Below are positions 11,945 through 22,544 of a stretch of DNA of 64,000 nucleotides, one piece after another. The position numbers and the translations under genes are program-made. A model generated the notes under the pieces. That model worked only from the letters and a program-made list of their open reading frames with translations, made no database searches and had not been told where the DNA came from. This DNA is from Cynocephalus volans (taxonomy: Eukaryota; Chordata; Mammalia; Dermoptera; Cynocephalidae). Position 1 is the first letter of the stretch. Each line of letters opens with the position of its first letter. The DNA is taken from positions 80,955,624 through 81,019,623 of the forward strand of contig NC_084478.1 in the NCBI RefSeq assembly GCF_027409185.1, given 5' to 3'.

Positions 11945-14900
11945 TTATATATTAATTTTTAGCTCCCACCAATAAGTGAGAACATGTGGTATTTCTCTTT
12001 CTGTGCCTGACTTGTTTCACTTAATATAATTCTCTCAAGGTCCATCCATGTTGTTGCAAATGGCAGTATTTCATTCGTTTTTATAGCTGAGTAGTATTCC
12101 ATTGTGTAGATGTACCACATTTTCCGTATCCACTCATCTGATGATGGGCATTTGGGCTGGTTCCAACTCTTGGCTATTGTCTAGGGCAATTTTGGCTGTA
12201 TGCAATTTTCACCTAATGTGCTGACTTTTACAAGCACCTAATCTAAGAGACTTCTGCACTACATATGGCTTTAAAGTGGCATCTTACTCTCTCTGGAAAA
12301 AAATAAGTTCAGTGTGGCAATAAATGAGGTATTTGGAAAGGAGTGGCATGTAATTAGACAGAAAAGTAGATTAGGATTAAATTTTTGATTAAGCTTTTTA
12401 TTTTGAGATAACTGTGGATTCACATGCAGTTGTAAGAAATAATACATGTGCCTTTTACCCAATTTCCCCCAAAAGTAACACGTTACAACTATAGTACAAT
12501 AGCACAACCAGGAAATTGACACTGATACAGTCAATATACAGAACAGTTCCATCACCCCAAGGATCCTTCCTGTTGCCCTTTTATAACTACACCCACCTCC
12601 CTCCTGCCCCTACCTCTACCCTCTTCTTCACCCATGGCAGCCACTAATCGGTTCTCCATTTGTATAATTTTACAATTTCAAAAATGTTTTATGGATGGAA
12701 TCATATAGTATGTAACCTTTTGGGATTGGCCTTTTTCACTCAGTATAATTCTCTGGAGATTTCATTCAAGTTGTTGTGTGTATGAATAGTGTTTGTTCCT
12801 TTGTGTTGCTGAGTAGTCCTCATGTTCCATGATGTGGAAGTGCCATGGTATGTTTAACCATTCACCTGCTGAAGGACAGCTGGGTTGTTTCCAGTGTTTT
12901 TGAAAGCCCCAATAGGGGAGGGACCCTGGGACCCTCCAGCCTTTTAGGGTCTCAGCTCCTTCCACACCCTGACATTCTGCTTCAGACCCCACCCCTGTGC
13001 CCACACCCTGTCCTTGTGTCACTATGAGCTGTTTAGATTCTGAGACCCACCTGCTGACCACAGCTTCCCTCCTTCCCCTTCTCTTCCCACCTCCCCCAGT
13101 CCTGTTCTGTTCTTCTCACAGACTCCAGGCCCTTGAGCCCACCTGTTCTCCCCACTTTCTCCCAGGCTTCATGTTTGTTCTCCTGTCCCCTGTATTTCCT
13201 GTAAACTGGAAATTAGATCTAGTGGCCCCAACTCCTTTTCCTTTTGGTCATTTTGCTGCATCCACCTGCCAAACTACAAGTCAGGATCAATCCAATGGTC
13301 AACTTTCTTTGCACTTAAAGCCAGAACTGCTGGGCTCGACTGGAGAGTCACACAGCCTTGGGGATTGGGGCCACAAATACCAGTCTCTAACCTTAGCTAG
13401 GCCGTCAGTACTGCTCAGCAAACCACTCACCTCAAACCATCCACCACCCTGCTCCAGTTAGTCAGCAGATAACTTTGTCCAGTGGTTCTCAATCCTGGAT
13501 GTACACTAGATTCACCTGGAGCACTTGTAAAAAAATATCAATGCCTGGAGTCTCACCCCACACCAACTACATCAGAACCTCTGGGAGTGGGGCCTGGAGC
13601 TTCATATCTTTTTTAGAAGCTCTGGAAGTGATTCTAATGTACTGCCAGGGTTGAGAGACACTGATCTAGTCTCCCAGGGTTGGTGTGAGGGTTTAGTGAG
13701 ATAATTCACTTAGCACAGTGCCTAGCAAATATTAAGTACTCAATAACTTTTCAATTTTTTATTATTTTCACAAGAAAATGGAAACCAGACCTATAGTCAG
13801 GAACTCCTTGGCCTTCAGCCCCCTATCAACAAAGTTCTCTTCACCTGCACCTCCCTTCTGTCTCCTCATCTTGCTTCTTTAAGGCTCGTTTTTCAGTGTT
13901 CTAAACAGCAGACCTTGCTGCTTCATTTTTCTCCTGCCTCCCTTCTTTGCTCTGTCTTCAACCCTTCCCTCTTTACTGGATCTGTCCCTTCATTCTGAAA
14001 ATATGTTCAGGAATCTTTAAAATGTATACATGTCCTCAATCCTTTTCCTCTAGGCAGACCCTTTCTCCTTTTCGAAGTCAACTAGTTGAGAGTGTGCCCC
14101 ACATCAGGCATTACTCTCCCACTTCCCGTTGCTTCCTCAGTCAGCCTGCCGCGTTCCGGCCTCCGCACTTACCACTCTCCTGACACTCCTTTTGCTGAGG
14201 TTATTGATTTACTGTTTTCTTCTTGACTGAATTGATTGTATATCTTCCCTGATCTCTCTGCAGCACTTAACCCTGTTGACCATTTTCTCCTCGAAATTTT
14301 CTCCTGCCTTGGTTTCTGTTAACACACCTTTCTCTCCTATTTGGCCTTTCCTTTTTATTATGCTTTTTGAACTTCTTTGCTGCTGCTTAAACATTGATAG
14401 TCTCCAAGGTTGTCTTTAGGCTTCTTTCCTCCTGTTCTCATTCTCCATAGCCTCCCTGGGTAATCTCATTAACTCCCACAGCTTCAACTACTGCCTCCAT
14501 GCTCATCACTCCCAGACTCTTTCTGGTAGCTTGGCTCTCTTCCAAGGGGCAGACACACAGTTGCTAGTTGGTCGATCATACTTGCAAACTGGACAAATAC
14601 TACAGACTCATCATGTCATGCTGCCCAAACCAGAATACTTGTTTATTCATTCATAAAATGGTAGATGGCATCTCCTTTCTGTGATCATGAATGCTGTGTG
14701 TACTTTCCCAGTAATCAAATCAGAAGGTTGCTCTGTGGGTGTGGAAGCAGAAAGGAGGAGGCAGTCCAGAAGCTGTTTTTGCTAGGCCAAGTTGAGGTCT
14801 GATGAACCATTCTTGTCCCCCAACAGGCTATCTCTCTAGTGTCCAGATTGTTTATCCCTGCCTCCCGGACAGTTCTGGACACATTCTGTAGAAGTTTGCC

Positions 14901-17044
14901 TCTCTGAGCCCTGTTTTTTGACACATTCTTTCCTTTGATATGCTCATATCTCCTGTGTAGCTCCACTAGACAGGAAGTTACTCCTGTGGGCCTATGACAC
15001 TCCCTCAACTCCAATTTCAGTAGTTAACCCTAAGAACAACCTTGGTTTGCTTGTCTCTAAATTATAAGGGAGACATCTTTAGCCTCTACCCCAATGTATC
15101 ACCTACAATGTGAAACATATGATGATTCTGTTTGAATGAGAAATGGGAAATCCTGCAAAACAGATATCTTGACAAAATCATTTTTAAGGATATTGTTTTT
15201 TTAAAAACCATGGCTTTATGTAAACAAGTCAAATTTGAATGCTACTGTAGGGTTGAGTATTCTTAATATTCAACATCTGATACTTTTTCAAAGTGTTGAA
15301 TTGTGGTGAGACTTTAAACATTAGGCCTCTTTTGGTAAGAAATATTTCCTAGTGGGATTTTATTCCTATCACCCTCATTCTGATGAAGTAATAGTGTTGA
15401 TTGAATCCTATTATCTCAGTGCATAAACAGGGAAACACTTGGAGGTTTAAAAACATTCCTAAGGTCAGAGAGCAGAACAGTGGTTTCCAGAGACTGGGGA
15501 AGGAAGGGCAGGGGGAGGGAAAAGAGGGAGAGGTTGGCCAATGGGTACAGAATTACAATTAGATAGGAGGAATAAGTTCTGGTGTTCTGTGGCACAGTAG
15601 GGTGACTATGGTTAAGAGTTATGTTTTTATATTACGTAATAGAGGAGAGGCTTTTGAATGTTTTCACCACAAAGAAATAATAAACACACGAGATAACTGA
15701 TACATTAACTATCCTAACCAGATTATTATACAACATATATATGTATAAAAACATCAGATTGTACCCCATAAGTATGTATAATTACAATGTGTCAATTAAA
15801 ATTTTTTAAAAAATTTAAAAAATGCCTAGTCATAAGAGGGATCTTCAAAAAGTTCATGGAAAGATTTATATTATCTTTCAATTCCATTTTTCCACAAGCT
15901 TTTTTTTTTTTTTTTAATTTTATTTTGTCGATATACATTGTGGCTGATCATTGTTGCCCATCACCAAAACCTCCCTCCCTCCTCCCTCCCTTTCCACAAG
16001 CTTTTTGAAGTACCCTCATACGCCTAAGTTGGGATTTGACTCCAGGACCAAAGATTTCAGCCACCATCATATTTCTTCTTCCTGTTACCGTTGAGGTACA
16101 TGGTAAAAAAAAAAAAAAAAGAAAGGGAGCTTCCCACAGCCAGGTGCCCATTTTCCATCCAAATCAGGGTTCTGAGATACTGTCTTGATATGGAAAATGG
16201 GTTTGTGGCCATTGCCCAACTGGGCAGACTTACAGGATTTTCAGTTGCCACAAGCTAATGTTTTTTTTTCCTGGTGGGGGTAATACAGACATAACTGCTG
16301 TACTGTGAGGAATCACTTGGTTCTTCAAGTATTATATGAACATACTTTTTCCCTGTAGGTCAGACACATTCTATGTGAAAAACACGGCAAAATCATGGAA
16401 GCCATGGAAAAGTTAAAGTCTGGAATGAGATTCAATGAAGTGGCCGCACAATATAGTGAAGATAAAGCCAGGCAAGGGGTATGTTGCTCTTACTGTTTAA
16501 ATTTTTCTGTCCTCCACAGAGGAAACTCAGAACTAAGGATTATTCCTGTGTTCCACCATTAATTTTAGCCATATCTTGGTTTGAAGATCTTAAAAGGAGA
16601 AATGTCCAACTTGTAAACAGTTCAATATGGGTCACTTGTGTGTCAACCTAGGCATGACCAAACTTGCACAGCTGACTTCAAAGTCCAGCAGTACTGTGAG
16701 TGCTTATGTGTTCTCTCTGGGTTAGACTTCTTCCACTTGTTTGTCCTTGTTGACCCTATTACTATTTGACCCAGATGAATAAACCTAGTAACCTTAGCAT
16801 TTATATTGGGAAATTCTCTCAAGCTACAGTAGAACTGTTCCCTCTTCAGGGCCACTTGACATCACACCTCTTTTGGGTTTTTCAGGGCGACTTGGGTTGG
16901 ATGACCAGAGGGTCCATGGTGGGACCATTTCAAGAAGCAGCATTTGCCTTGCCTATAAGTGGGATGGATAAACCTGTGTTTACAGACCCACCGGTTAAGA
17001 CAAAATTTGGATATCATATTATTATGGTTGAAGGGAGAAAATAA
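6312..17044 (+). CDS. PIN4: PIN4, parvulin-type peptidyl-prolyl isomerase (Par14), four coding exons
   Basis: Exons 6312-6354, 10484-10557, 16359-16478 and 16886-17044 join to 396 nt: 131 codons plus stop, the same length as human Par14. Family knowledge: Par14 catalyses cis-trans isomerisation of Xaa-Pro bonds, binds DNA and pre-ribosomes through its basic N-terminus, and is found in nucleus, cytoplasm and mitochondria. Residues 1-35 are the Gly/Lys-rich tail ([14 protein letters not shown]...), and 36-131 the parvulin domain. Active-site positions His42, Asp74, Met90, Phe94, Phe120 and His123 are all present. The start has A at -3, and an in-frame TGA lies upstream at 6255-6257. Odd points: residue 19, the CK2-phosphorylated Ser in human, is Cys (TGT), and the longer Par17 N-terminus is not open. 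The gene converges on ERCC6L about 7.2 kb away. Confidence 0.97.
6800..9240 (-). mobile_element. L2-like LINE fragments, antisense (PIN4 intron 1)
   Basis: The plus strand shows phrases typical of reversed L2 copies, for example GGAAGGCTTCCTGGAGATGA near 6975 and GTTGTGGTAGTCCTGG near 7216. Divergence is high and no protein frame survives. A colugo SINE interrupts it at 7471-7579. The assignment to L2 is from remembered family phrases, and the part beyond about 8500 is less certain. Confidence 0.55.
7471..7579 (-). mobile_element. Single-unit chimeric tRNA-Ile SINE
   Basis: Read on the minus strand, the left-unit head GGCTCACTTGGGAGAG runs straight into the right-unit end (GGTGCTGACAACACC, AAGGGTTAAGATCCCCTTACC). 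The copy therefore looks like a dimer collapsed at the shared anticodon-arm sequence. A 17-bp target-site duplication, TGATGAGTTCGCTTTTA, is present at 7454-7470 and 7580-7596. Confidence 0.88.
9300..9840 (+). mobile_element. L2 LINE 3' region and related old repeat
   Basis: The segment AAGGGCTCCCTATTACTTCTAGGG...CCTTCCCTGGCTGG...ACTAGAATATGAGTGCC...ATGAAATGTTCATTGAACTGAG is the 3' part of an ancient L2 in sense orientation. The short stretch at 9300-9400 (TTTATTGAACACCTTTTGTATG...GTGCTAGGCATT) reads as an antisense L2 or MIR end. No coding capacity remains. Confidence 0.65.
9850..10480. other. PIN4 intron 1, 3' part
   Basis: Intronic, with no recognisable repeat, RNA gene or additional exon apart from the polypyrimidine stretch before exon 2. 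Confidence 0.5.
10484..10557 (+). CDS. PIN4: PIN4 coding exon 2
   Basis: 74 nt between acceptor ...CTCTCTAAAG and donor GTGAGT (10558). It encodes the end of the basic tail, [25 protein letters not shown]. The codon at 10495-10497 is TGT (Cys19), where human PIN4 has Ser19. Asp25 of human is Gly here, and Asn36 is Ser. Confidence 0.95.
10558..11676. other. PIN4 intron 2, 5' part
   Basis: Low-information intronic DNA. A short (GGT)n run lies at about 10974-10992. No other exon or RNA gene is seen. Confidence 0.5.
11691..12180 (-). mobile_element. 5'-truncated young L1, antisense, with microsatellite
   Basis: This is the reverse complement of the L1 3' end seen at about 3290-3750 (ATTTTGTCGATATACATTG, then AAGTGAGAACATGTGG, CATTTGGGCTGGTTCCAACTC). 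It lies between perfect 14-bp target-site duplications, TCTAGGGCAATTTT, at 11677-11690 and 12181-12194. The A-rich run of the L1 3' UTR is replaced here by a C run plus (GT)n at about 11892-11941. The insertion sits inside PIN4 intron 2. Confidence 0.92.
11892..11941. repeat. Poly-C / (GT)n microsatellite inside L1
   Basis: A run of about 16 C is followed by about 18 GT repeats, inside the antisense L1 3' UTR. It is probably length-variable. Confidence 0.9.
12384..12900 (-). mobile_element. Old L1 3' UTR fragment, antisense
   Basis: Reads as the reverse of an ancient L1M 3' region: TTATTTTGAGATAACTGTGG...ACACGTTACAACTATAGTAC...GGATGGAATCATATAGTATG...TTTTTCACTCAGTATAATT...AGCTGGGTTGTTTCCAG. 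Strongly diverged. Confidence 0.75.
12900..13478. other. PIN4 intron 2, C-rich unannotated stretch
   Basis: Pyrimidine-rich and open in one frame (12997-13461), but with no recognisable domain or splice structure. I cannot assign it to a repeat family. Confidence 0.35.
13480..13675. mobile_element. MER5A-like hAT (Charlie) DNA transposon fossil
   Basis: Near-palindromic ends are visible: GTGGTTCTCAATCCTGGATG...TTCACCTGGAGCACTTGTAAAAAA at the left, and TTTTTTAGAAGCTCTGGAAG...ATTCTAATG...CAGGGTTGAGAGACAC at the right, with ATGCCTGGAGTCTCACCCCA internally. These are diagnostic of MER5A. Confidence 0.85.
13800..14660 (+). mobile_element. L2-like LINE 5'/ORF fossil
   Basis: Phrases such as CTGATCTCTCTGCAGCACTTAACCCTGTTGACCATTTTCTCC, CTGCCTCCATGCTC and CATCACTCCCAGACTCTTTC recall the reverse-transcriptase part of L2. 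The reading frame is destroyed. Confidence 0.55.
14660..15430. other. PIN4 intron 2, nothing recognised
   Basis: Ordinary intronic sequence; no exon, RNA gene or identifiable repeat seen. Confidence 0.4.
15440..15812 (+). mobile_element. Old L1 (L1M) 3' end
   Basis: Contains GGTCAGAGAGCAGAACAGTG...AGACTGGGGAAGGAAGG...TAGGGTGACTATGGTTAAG and ends AGATTGTACCCCATAAGTATG...ACAATGTGTCAATTAAAATTT plus A-rich tail, the standard L1M 3' terminus. Confidence 0.85.
15838..16020. mobile_element. Mariner-type MITE, split by a mini-L1
   Basis: An imperfect palindrome of about 80 bp has a left arm GATCTTCAAAAAGTTCATGG and a right arm CTTTTTGAAGTACCCTCATA. It resembles the Hsmar2/MADE2 group; the family name is from memory. 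It is interrupted by the 86-bp L1 piece at 15905-15990. Related copies lie at 39285-39370, 59748-59830 and 63430-63632. Confidence 0.85.
15905..15990 (-). mobile_element. Ultra-short L1 3' insertion (antisense)
   Basis: Contains only the last part of the young L1: poly-T, then ATTTTATTTTGTCGATATAC, the CATCACCAAAACC segment and the pyrimidine tract CTCCCTCCCTCCTCCCTCCC. A 16-bp target-site duplication, TTTCCACAAGCTTTTT, lies at 15889-15904 and 15991-16006. It inserted into a mariner MITE arm. Confidence 0.92.
16359..16478 (+). CDS. PIN4: PIN4 coding exon 3
   Basis: 120 nt between acceptor TTTTCCCTGTAG and donor GTATGT (16479). It encodes residues 40-79, [11 protein letters not shown]...[14 protein letters not shown]. 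It includes the catalytic-centre residues His42 and Asp74, plus Cys45. Confidence 0.97.
16886..17044 (+). CDS. PIN4: PIN4 coding exon 4 and stop
   Basis: Acceptor GGGTTTTTCAG at 16875-16885. It encodes residues 80-131, [20 protein letters not shown]...[13 protein letters not shown], with Met90, Phe94, Phe120 and His123, and stops at TAA 17042-17044. An AATAAA overlaps the stop at 17040-17045, but the true polyadenylation site is not determined here. Confidence 0.97.
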   Translation, partial: GDLGWMTRGSMVGPFQEAAFALPISGMDKPVFTDPPVKTKFGYHIIMVEGRK

Positions 17045-18485
17045 AATCATATGTGAGACTGAATAAGTTTTACACATTTTGTTCATTTCTTTAAAAGGTA
17101 TTGAATAATCTTTGTATTTTGTGAACTCTGTCAATATGGGTTCGTAGGTGCAAAATAGGATGGGAATAGGTTAGTATATACTGCAGTAGGTATTCAGTCA
17201 GCAGTTCTCAAAGATAAGTCAAACAGACTCCTTTTAACCCGTATTCCCTTTCCTCCCTGAACTACTTCATCTGACTCTCTTATGTCCCATAAATTAATTA
17301 AGGAACCATCTTCATGGGAGCCAAATATCAGCTCGCACTATTCACACAACTGAAAATATTGGGCATCAATAGACAGATCAGTATATGAGAATCGTAAGTT
17401 CCTGGACAACACTTGTTTTATAAGTTAGTCAACTCTGATCTGCCAGGACAGGTATTATTTAGCTCTATTTTCTTAACATAGTACATGGCACACCACAGCC
17501 ATTCAACATTAACTCCTTTCTTTTTAAATTAATGTTTGTTGGAGTTAAAAAGACTCTTGGTTTTGTTTGTCCTAGACTAAGCAGCCACTCACCAAGTGCT
17601 GGTTAAAGGGAGAAATGTCAGCATAAAAACATTTCCTCATCTTCAGGGTATGGGTTATATTGTGACTGTTCTAGGCCAACATTCTATCTACATTTTAAAA
17701 ATTTTAAATGCCATATTTATGAAATACAAAAAAGCGTAAAGAATAATTATATAAACACCATACTGCTTCAGAAATAAAACTTGGCCAACACAACTATGTG
17801 ATTCTTAACATTATTCTTTTAACACCCTGTGTTCTCTCCCTCAGCTACATTTTACTTTATGGCAACTTTGCCTAGAGACCTGAGTTTCCCATTTTAGAAG
17901 TTTCTGAGCACCCCACCAGGTTGTGCCTCCATGAAATTTTCCCTACCATGAGCAGATATGCCAGCGTGATACAGAGAGATGTTCAAGTAATAGGTATGAG
18001 GAAACTAATACTGTACTTTAAAAACCACTTTCAAAACAAATCTCTAAATAACAGCAATAAATTCTGAAAATCTTGGAGAAAATTCTGAAAAGGTTTATAT
18101 GCATGAGACACTATCTAGCTAGAGTCCTCTGCTCAGGACAGTGGCTTAGCCAGGATTCTGAGTGCCTGTTATGTGGATGTCACCACAAAGGAAGGAAGCC
18201 AGAGTGCTGGAAAGGTGGACTAGAAAAAGCAAAGTAAATGCTGTGGCATGAGGAGAGTTATAGCTAGCCTGTGAGAAAATAGGGCAGGAATGGGCCTTTG
18301 ACACCAAGTGAACCTTTGGGAAGTTAGCTTTTGACTAGCAACTAAGATTCTGAAGGAGCTGGTAAACAAAAAAACTAAGGATTTATAGAGTGATACACAT
18401 AGTATGTGCATTTCATTCTGCTTTGAGACTTCATCTCTTTCATTAAGTTCAGTGTTGAAAGAACAAACCTCATTCACAGTAAAAT
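17045..18485. other. PIN4 3' UTR candidate region / intergenic
   Basis: AT-rich, no other coding capacity. The PIN4 3' UTR presumably starts here, but I cannot place its end. No clear repeat is recognised. Confidence 0.4.
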
Positions 18486-18487
18486 AA

Positions 18488-18960
18488 TTAAAACCAAATG
18501 AGATCCCGCTTTTTACCTATTAGGCTGGCAGAGTTTAAAACGTTTAACATATTGTTGGTGAGGGTGTGAGGAAATAGGTACTCATTCATTAATGTTGAGA
18601 ATGTAAATTATTATTACTTCTACGGAGAACAATTTGGCAATACCTATCAAATTTATAAATATCCCCTTTGACCCAGCAACTTCATGTCTAGAAATTTATC
18701 CTAGGGATACATTCACATGTATAAAATGAACAGGATGTTCATTACGTTATATTTGGAAACAAACTGAATGTCCCTCAGTAGACAATGATAAATTACGGCA
18801 CATCCATTCAATAGAATATCATGCAGCTGTGTTAAAAAAGGTGTAGAACAGTGTATATAGTACACCCTCACTCTGGTAAAAACATTTACATATATCCACA
18901 CATGTACTTGTGCTTGTACATACATAGACTGTGTCTGGGAATGTCAGTCTAGAACTGGAG
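18488..18960 (+). mobile_element. Old L1 3' fragment
   Basis: L1 ORF2 C-terminal and 3' UTR-like phrases: AAATGAGATCCCGCTTTTTA...TTGACCCAGCAACTTC...GGGATACATTCACATG...AATGTCCCTCAGTAGAC...AATATCATGCAGC. Diverged L1M class. Confidence 0.75.
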
Positions 18961-18984
18961 ACTTTATACCTCACACCCTTAGAT

Positions 18985-19432
18985 CAGGGGTCTTAACCAT
19001 TATTGTGCCGTGGAGCCCTTTGGCAGTTTGCCCAAGCCTGTGGGTCCTTCTCAGAATGTTGATTTTAAATGCATAAAACACATAGGATTTACAAAGGACA
19101 CCAACTATACAGCAGTCAAAAATTGTAAATTGTAATATGTTTATGTGAATGTGTATGTGTGCCTCTTTATCAATATATTAATATCTAGTGGTAGGTCTAA
19201 AACCACTGATTTTGTAGTGATGAATATCAATGGTATTTTGAGATATCTGCAATAACTATGAAATCTATGTGATTTTTATTGGTGACAAAGTCTCAGGTAC
19301 TGCTAATCATAACCATTCATAATGAAAGGAAATGTTATACTCCCTATGTAGTGAGGGAAAAGATGTAACTTTTTTCCCATCCAAATTCAGATTCCTGAAT
19401 TCTATCCGTGAACCCCAGGTTAAAAATCCCTA
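18985..19432. mobile_element. hAT-type DNA transposon with terminal inverted repeats
   Basis: Left end CAGGGGTCTTAACC, right end GGTTAAAAATCCCTA, an imperfect terminal inverted repeat. It is flanked by an 8-bp target-site duplication, CCTTAGAT (18977-18984) and CCTTGGAT (19433-19440), with one mismatch. The 8-bp duplication is characteristic of hAT elements. No transposase frame is seen, so it is a non-autonomous copy of 448 bp. Family not named. Confidence 0.82.
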
Positions 19433-19440
19433 CCTTGGAT

Positions 19441-21390
19441 GCCATTGGAATATTTTACCATGTTCATGTATTTTTCCCCCCCAAATTGTCATAGTACACA
19501 CTTAAACATAAAGAGCATTTTGTTTTTGTAATGATAAATACACCTAAGACTTAAGGTTCACTGTTTAGATCAACTGGATATAGGACCCTAAAGCCTCCTG
19601 GCTGGCAAATAAATCGTGCATGAGTTTTTTGGTTTTACATCAGGGAAGAGAAGTATTTATTGGCTCAATTCCCACAAACACTTGCATGCTTGATGGGATG
19701 GACTGACAAGCAAAGATGTATAAGGCGCAGCCAATGATGTATGCCTTTCACCTGTGCCATGGAGGGAAATGTTGAGCTAGACTTAGGTGCAGACCATGAA
19801 CTGAATCACAAAGTGTTATAGCAATATTTAAAAAAAAAAAAAAAAAAAAAGATATATATTCAATCATACTACCCTAAAATGTTCGTAATAATTGCTTTTA
19901 GTAAGAGCAAAATTCTATACCATCAATAACCTATTTAGGTTAAAAGCCAATTGTTAGCATCAAATGATTTTGTTTAAAAAAAAAGTGTGGCAGTCTCTTC
20001 TATCATTGGTAAAAACAGATGAGAGCTTCTTGCACAAACTGACTGGCTTAAACTAGCAGGCTGGACTCTTTTCCAACTAAATTTTGAAATCTGCTGTAGT
20101 ATCTGCAGATACAGTGGGGGAAGGAAAGTTGGACAGACTAGTCAAGCTCTAGACTATTCGGGAAGCCCTGCAGGAGTGCATCTACCACCCAGGCACCCAG
20201 TGAAGCTTCATTTGCTGATTGGCATAAGAAAGTGGCACTGAACAAAAACAGGAACATGAAAAGAGAGACTTCTGGAGCATAGGAGGCTTCAGAAACCAAA
20301 GGGATAGTGTGACAGCCAGGACCAGGGAAAGAAGTGGAGGCCTCGGGGTAAAATGCAGATTCTGGTTAAGGCTGCACCTGGTGGTGGAAGGGAGAAAATG
20401 CACGTGAGGACATCTTGCAGCCTGTGGGGAGTGGGCAGTGTTAGCTATTGTGAACTTGATGGTAGGGAAGGCAGGGTCCCCAACCTGCCCCTGGGAAGGC
20501 TGCACCTCTGACTCTACCACCAACTCATTTGCATGTTCCTGACATCACCTGGCTGATGATTGTCCAGGTGAGAACTCCTTGCCCTTCCCGGAATCTGAAG
20601 CTCAACATTCCAGTTGAGAAGCTGGGTTTTGGTTCATGTTATGGGAGTCAGCCCCAGTGGTCTCGCTCTTGCTCTAATTAAAGCTATAAAACAGGCTCAC
20701 TGTCACAGTTCCCTCAGGACTTTCCCACATGGTTGTCTCCCCACTCGAATGTCTTTTCTTTTCCCTGTAGAGACCAAGCTTCAGGCCTCAGGATCCTCCA
20801 GCTGTCTTCACTACTCTTGATGCAAATGAGAACCCAATTCAAAATGGCTTGGTCAGAAAAAGGAATTTTTTTCCCTCAGCTCATCTAAGTGAAATTCCTG
20901 GTGTCCAAGTGACAGTGTTGGGAATCTGCCTATTAGTCCTAACTTCTTCTTGCTCTTCCCATGCCATATGGTGACCCCTGGCAGTTCCAGGCTTACAACT
21001 AATGAGATCAGCATCACGTTGGAAAATAAGAGCCTCTCTTCTAATAGCCCCTAGGTAAACTCCAATGATCTCATTGGTTGCACTGGGTCACATGCCCATC
21101 CCTGAGCCAGTCATTGAGACCCTGGGAGACCAGGCCTGGATCATGTGCCCACCCTGTGCAGCTCCATGTGTTGGGAGTGGTTTCCATAAGGATCAGCTGG
21201 GTGGGCAAAATCGAGACGTCCTACAGCCTCCCTGATCCCCCAGGCACAGTGCTGCTGGTGCGCTTTAACAGCATCTGTTCCTAACCTGTGAGAGCACTTG
21301 ACATGTCATCAGGCACCTAAAAATTTACATCTCTCTCTCTCCTTCCAGATGATAAACTAGACTATGACCAATTAAAACAATGGAAAAAAC
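19441..21390. other. Intergenic stretch between PIN4 and ERCC6L
   Basis: Contains a poly-A run at about 19831-19850 and otherwise no recognisable gene, RNA or repeat. Short open frames (for example 20182-20523 minus) lack domains. Confidence 0.4.
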
Positions 21391-21394
21391 AACA

Positions 21395-21510
21395 GCAAAC
21401 ATTTATTGACTATCTGGGTTTTGTTTTGAACTATGAGCTAGATACTATTATTACTATTTTACAGATAAGAAACCTGAGGTTTGGCATGTTGTGACCAGCC
21501 AAAGGTTTCA
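21395..21510 (+). mobile_element. MIR fragment
   Basis: The MIR-like phrase GAGCTAGATACTATTATTACTATTTTACAGATAAGAAACCTGAGG is visible. Short and diverged. Confidence 0.6.
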
Positions 21511-21557
21511 TGATGAGTGAGAATTTAAAATGGAGTCTTCTCAAAAACATGAAATTA

Positions 21558-21656
21558 GGGCTGGCTGGTTAGCTCAGCTGGTTAGAGCACAGCCTTGTAA
21601 CACCAAAGTCAGGGTTCAAATTCCTGTACTGGCCAGCTGCCCAAAAAGAAAAACAG
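21558..21656 (+). mobile_element. Monomeric tRNA-Ile-derived SINE
   Basis: GGGCTGGCTGGTTAGCTCAG..TTAGAGCACAGCCTTGTAACACC..GGCCAGCTGCC plus A-rich tail, with repeats of CATGAAATTA at both flanks (about 21548-21557 and 21662-21671). Monomer subtype like 5445-5540. Confidence 0.85.
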
Positions 21657-22037
21657 AAAACCATGAAATTACATGAGTAAAACTATATTTTGCAGCACTA
21701 TTTGTAAAGTAAAAAATTGGAAATATGTGCAGCTGTAAGAGGAATGAGGAAGGTTTCTATGTATCACAGTGAAGTTATTGTCAGGACATATTGCTGACTG
21801 AAAAAGGCCAGGTACAGAACCATATGTATAATATGCCACCTTTTATATTAGAAAAAGGGGGGGGGAATAGGAATGCATATGTATATTTGCTTTTATTTTG
21901 AAAAGGAAGCAATGGAAGAATAAACCACAGGATTACAAACCAATGTACCTTGTCTTATAAATTGACTTCGGAACCCTGTAAACGTTTTACATAACCAAGC
22001 AACAAAGTTAAACCAAGAAGAATAAAAACCATTTCTT

Positions 22038-22208
22038 TTTTTTTTTTTTTTTTAAAAGATGACCGGTAAGGGGATCTTAACCCTTGACTTGTTGTTGTCA
22101 GCACCACGCTCACCCAGTGAGCGAACTGGCCATCCGTATATGGGATCCGAACCCGGGGCCTTGGTGTTATCAGCACCGCACTCTCCCGAGTGAGCCACGG
22201 GCCGGCCC
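22038..22208 (-). mobile_element. Dimeric tRNA-Ile SINE (antisense)
   Basis: Both units are present in reverse, starting with poly-T and GATGACCGGTAAGGGGATC and ending GAGCCACGGGCCGGCCC. The 15-bp target-site duplication TAAAAACCATTTCTT is perfect at 22023-22037 and 22209-22223. Confidence 0.93.
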
Positions 22209-22544
22209 TAAAAACCATTTCTTAACATTGAAAACAGGCTAAAACAGTCCTGTGTCTGATATTGATGGCTAAACTTCACAGAGAATTGTTTTGAGTGACT
22301 GTGAAACACAGTAATCTGTGCTTTGCAAGTGGGACAGAGACAAAAAGAACCACAAATAAAACCTAAACTGCATTCAGTAGTCTTACTGTTGGTTTAAAAA
22401 AAAAAAAAAAACCTATGTAAATTTCAGCTTATCTCTATCAAACTTCTATTTGTAATATTTTGTAATATACATGAAAATAGTAGTGTGTATATACATTTAA
22501 TTCACAAGGAACTTTTACATGTGTGTATGTGATATAATAAAAAA

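Noticed and set aside
12997-13461. 154-codon plus-strand open frame in PIN4 intron 2
   Set aside because: Pyrimidine-rich composition, no domain, no splice context, not part of known PIN4 structure.
17040-17045. AATAAA overlapping the PIN4 stop as polyadenylation signal
   Set aside because: Would leave almost no 3' UTR; no downstream GU-rich element judged convincing, so left as a note only.
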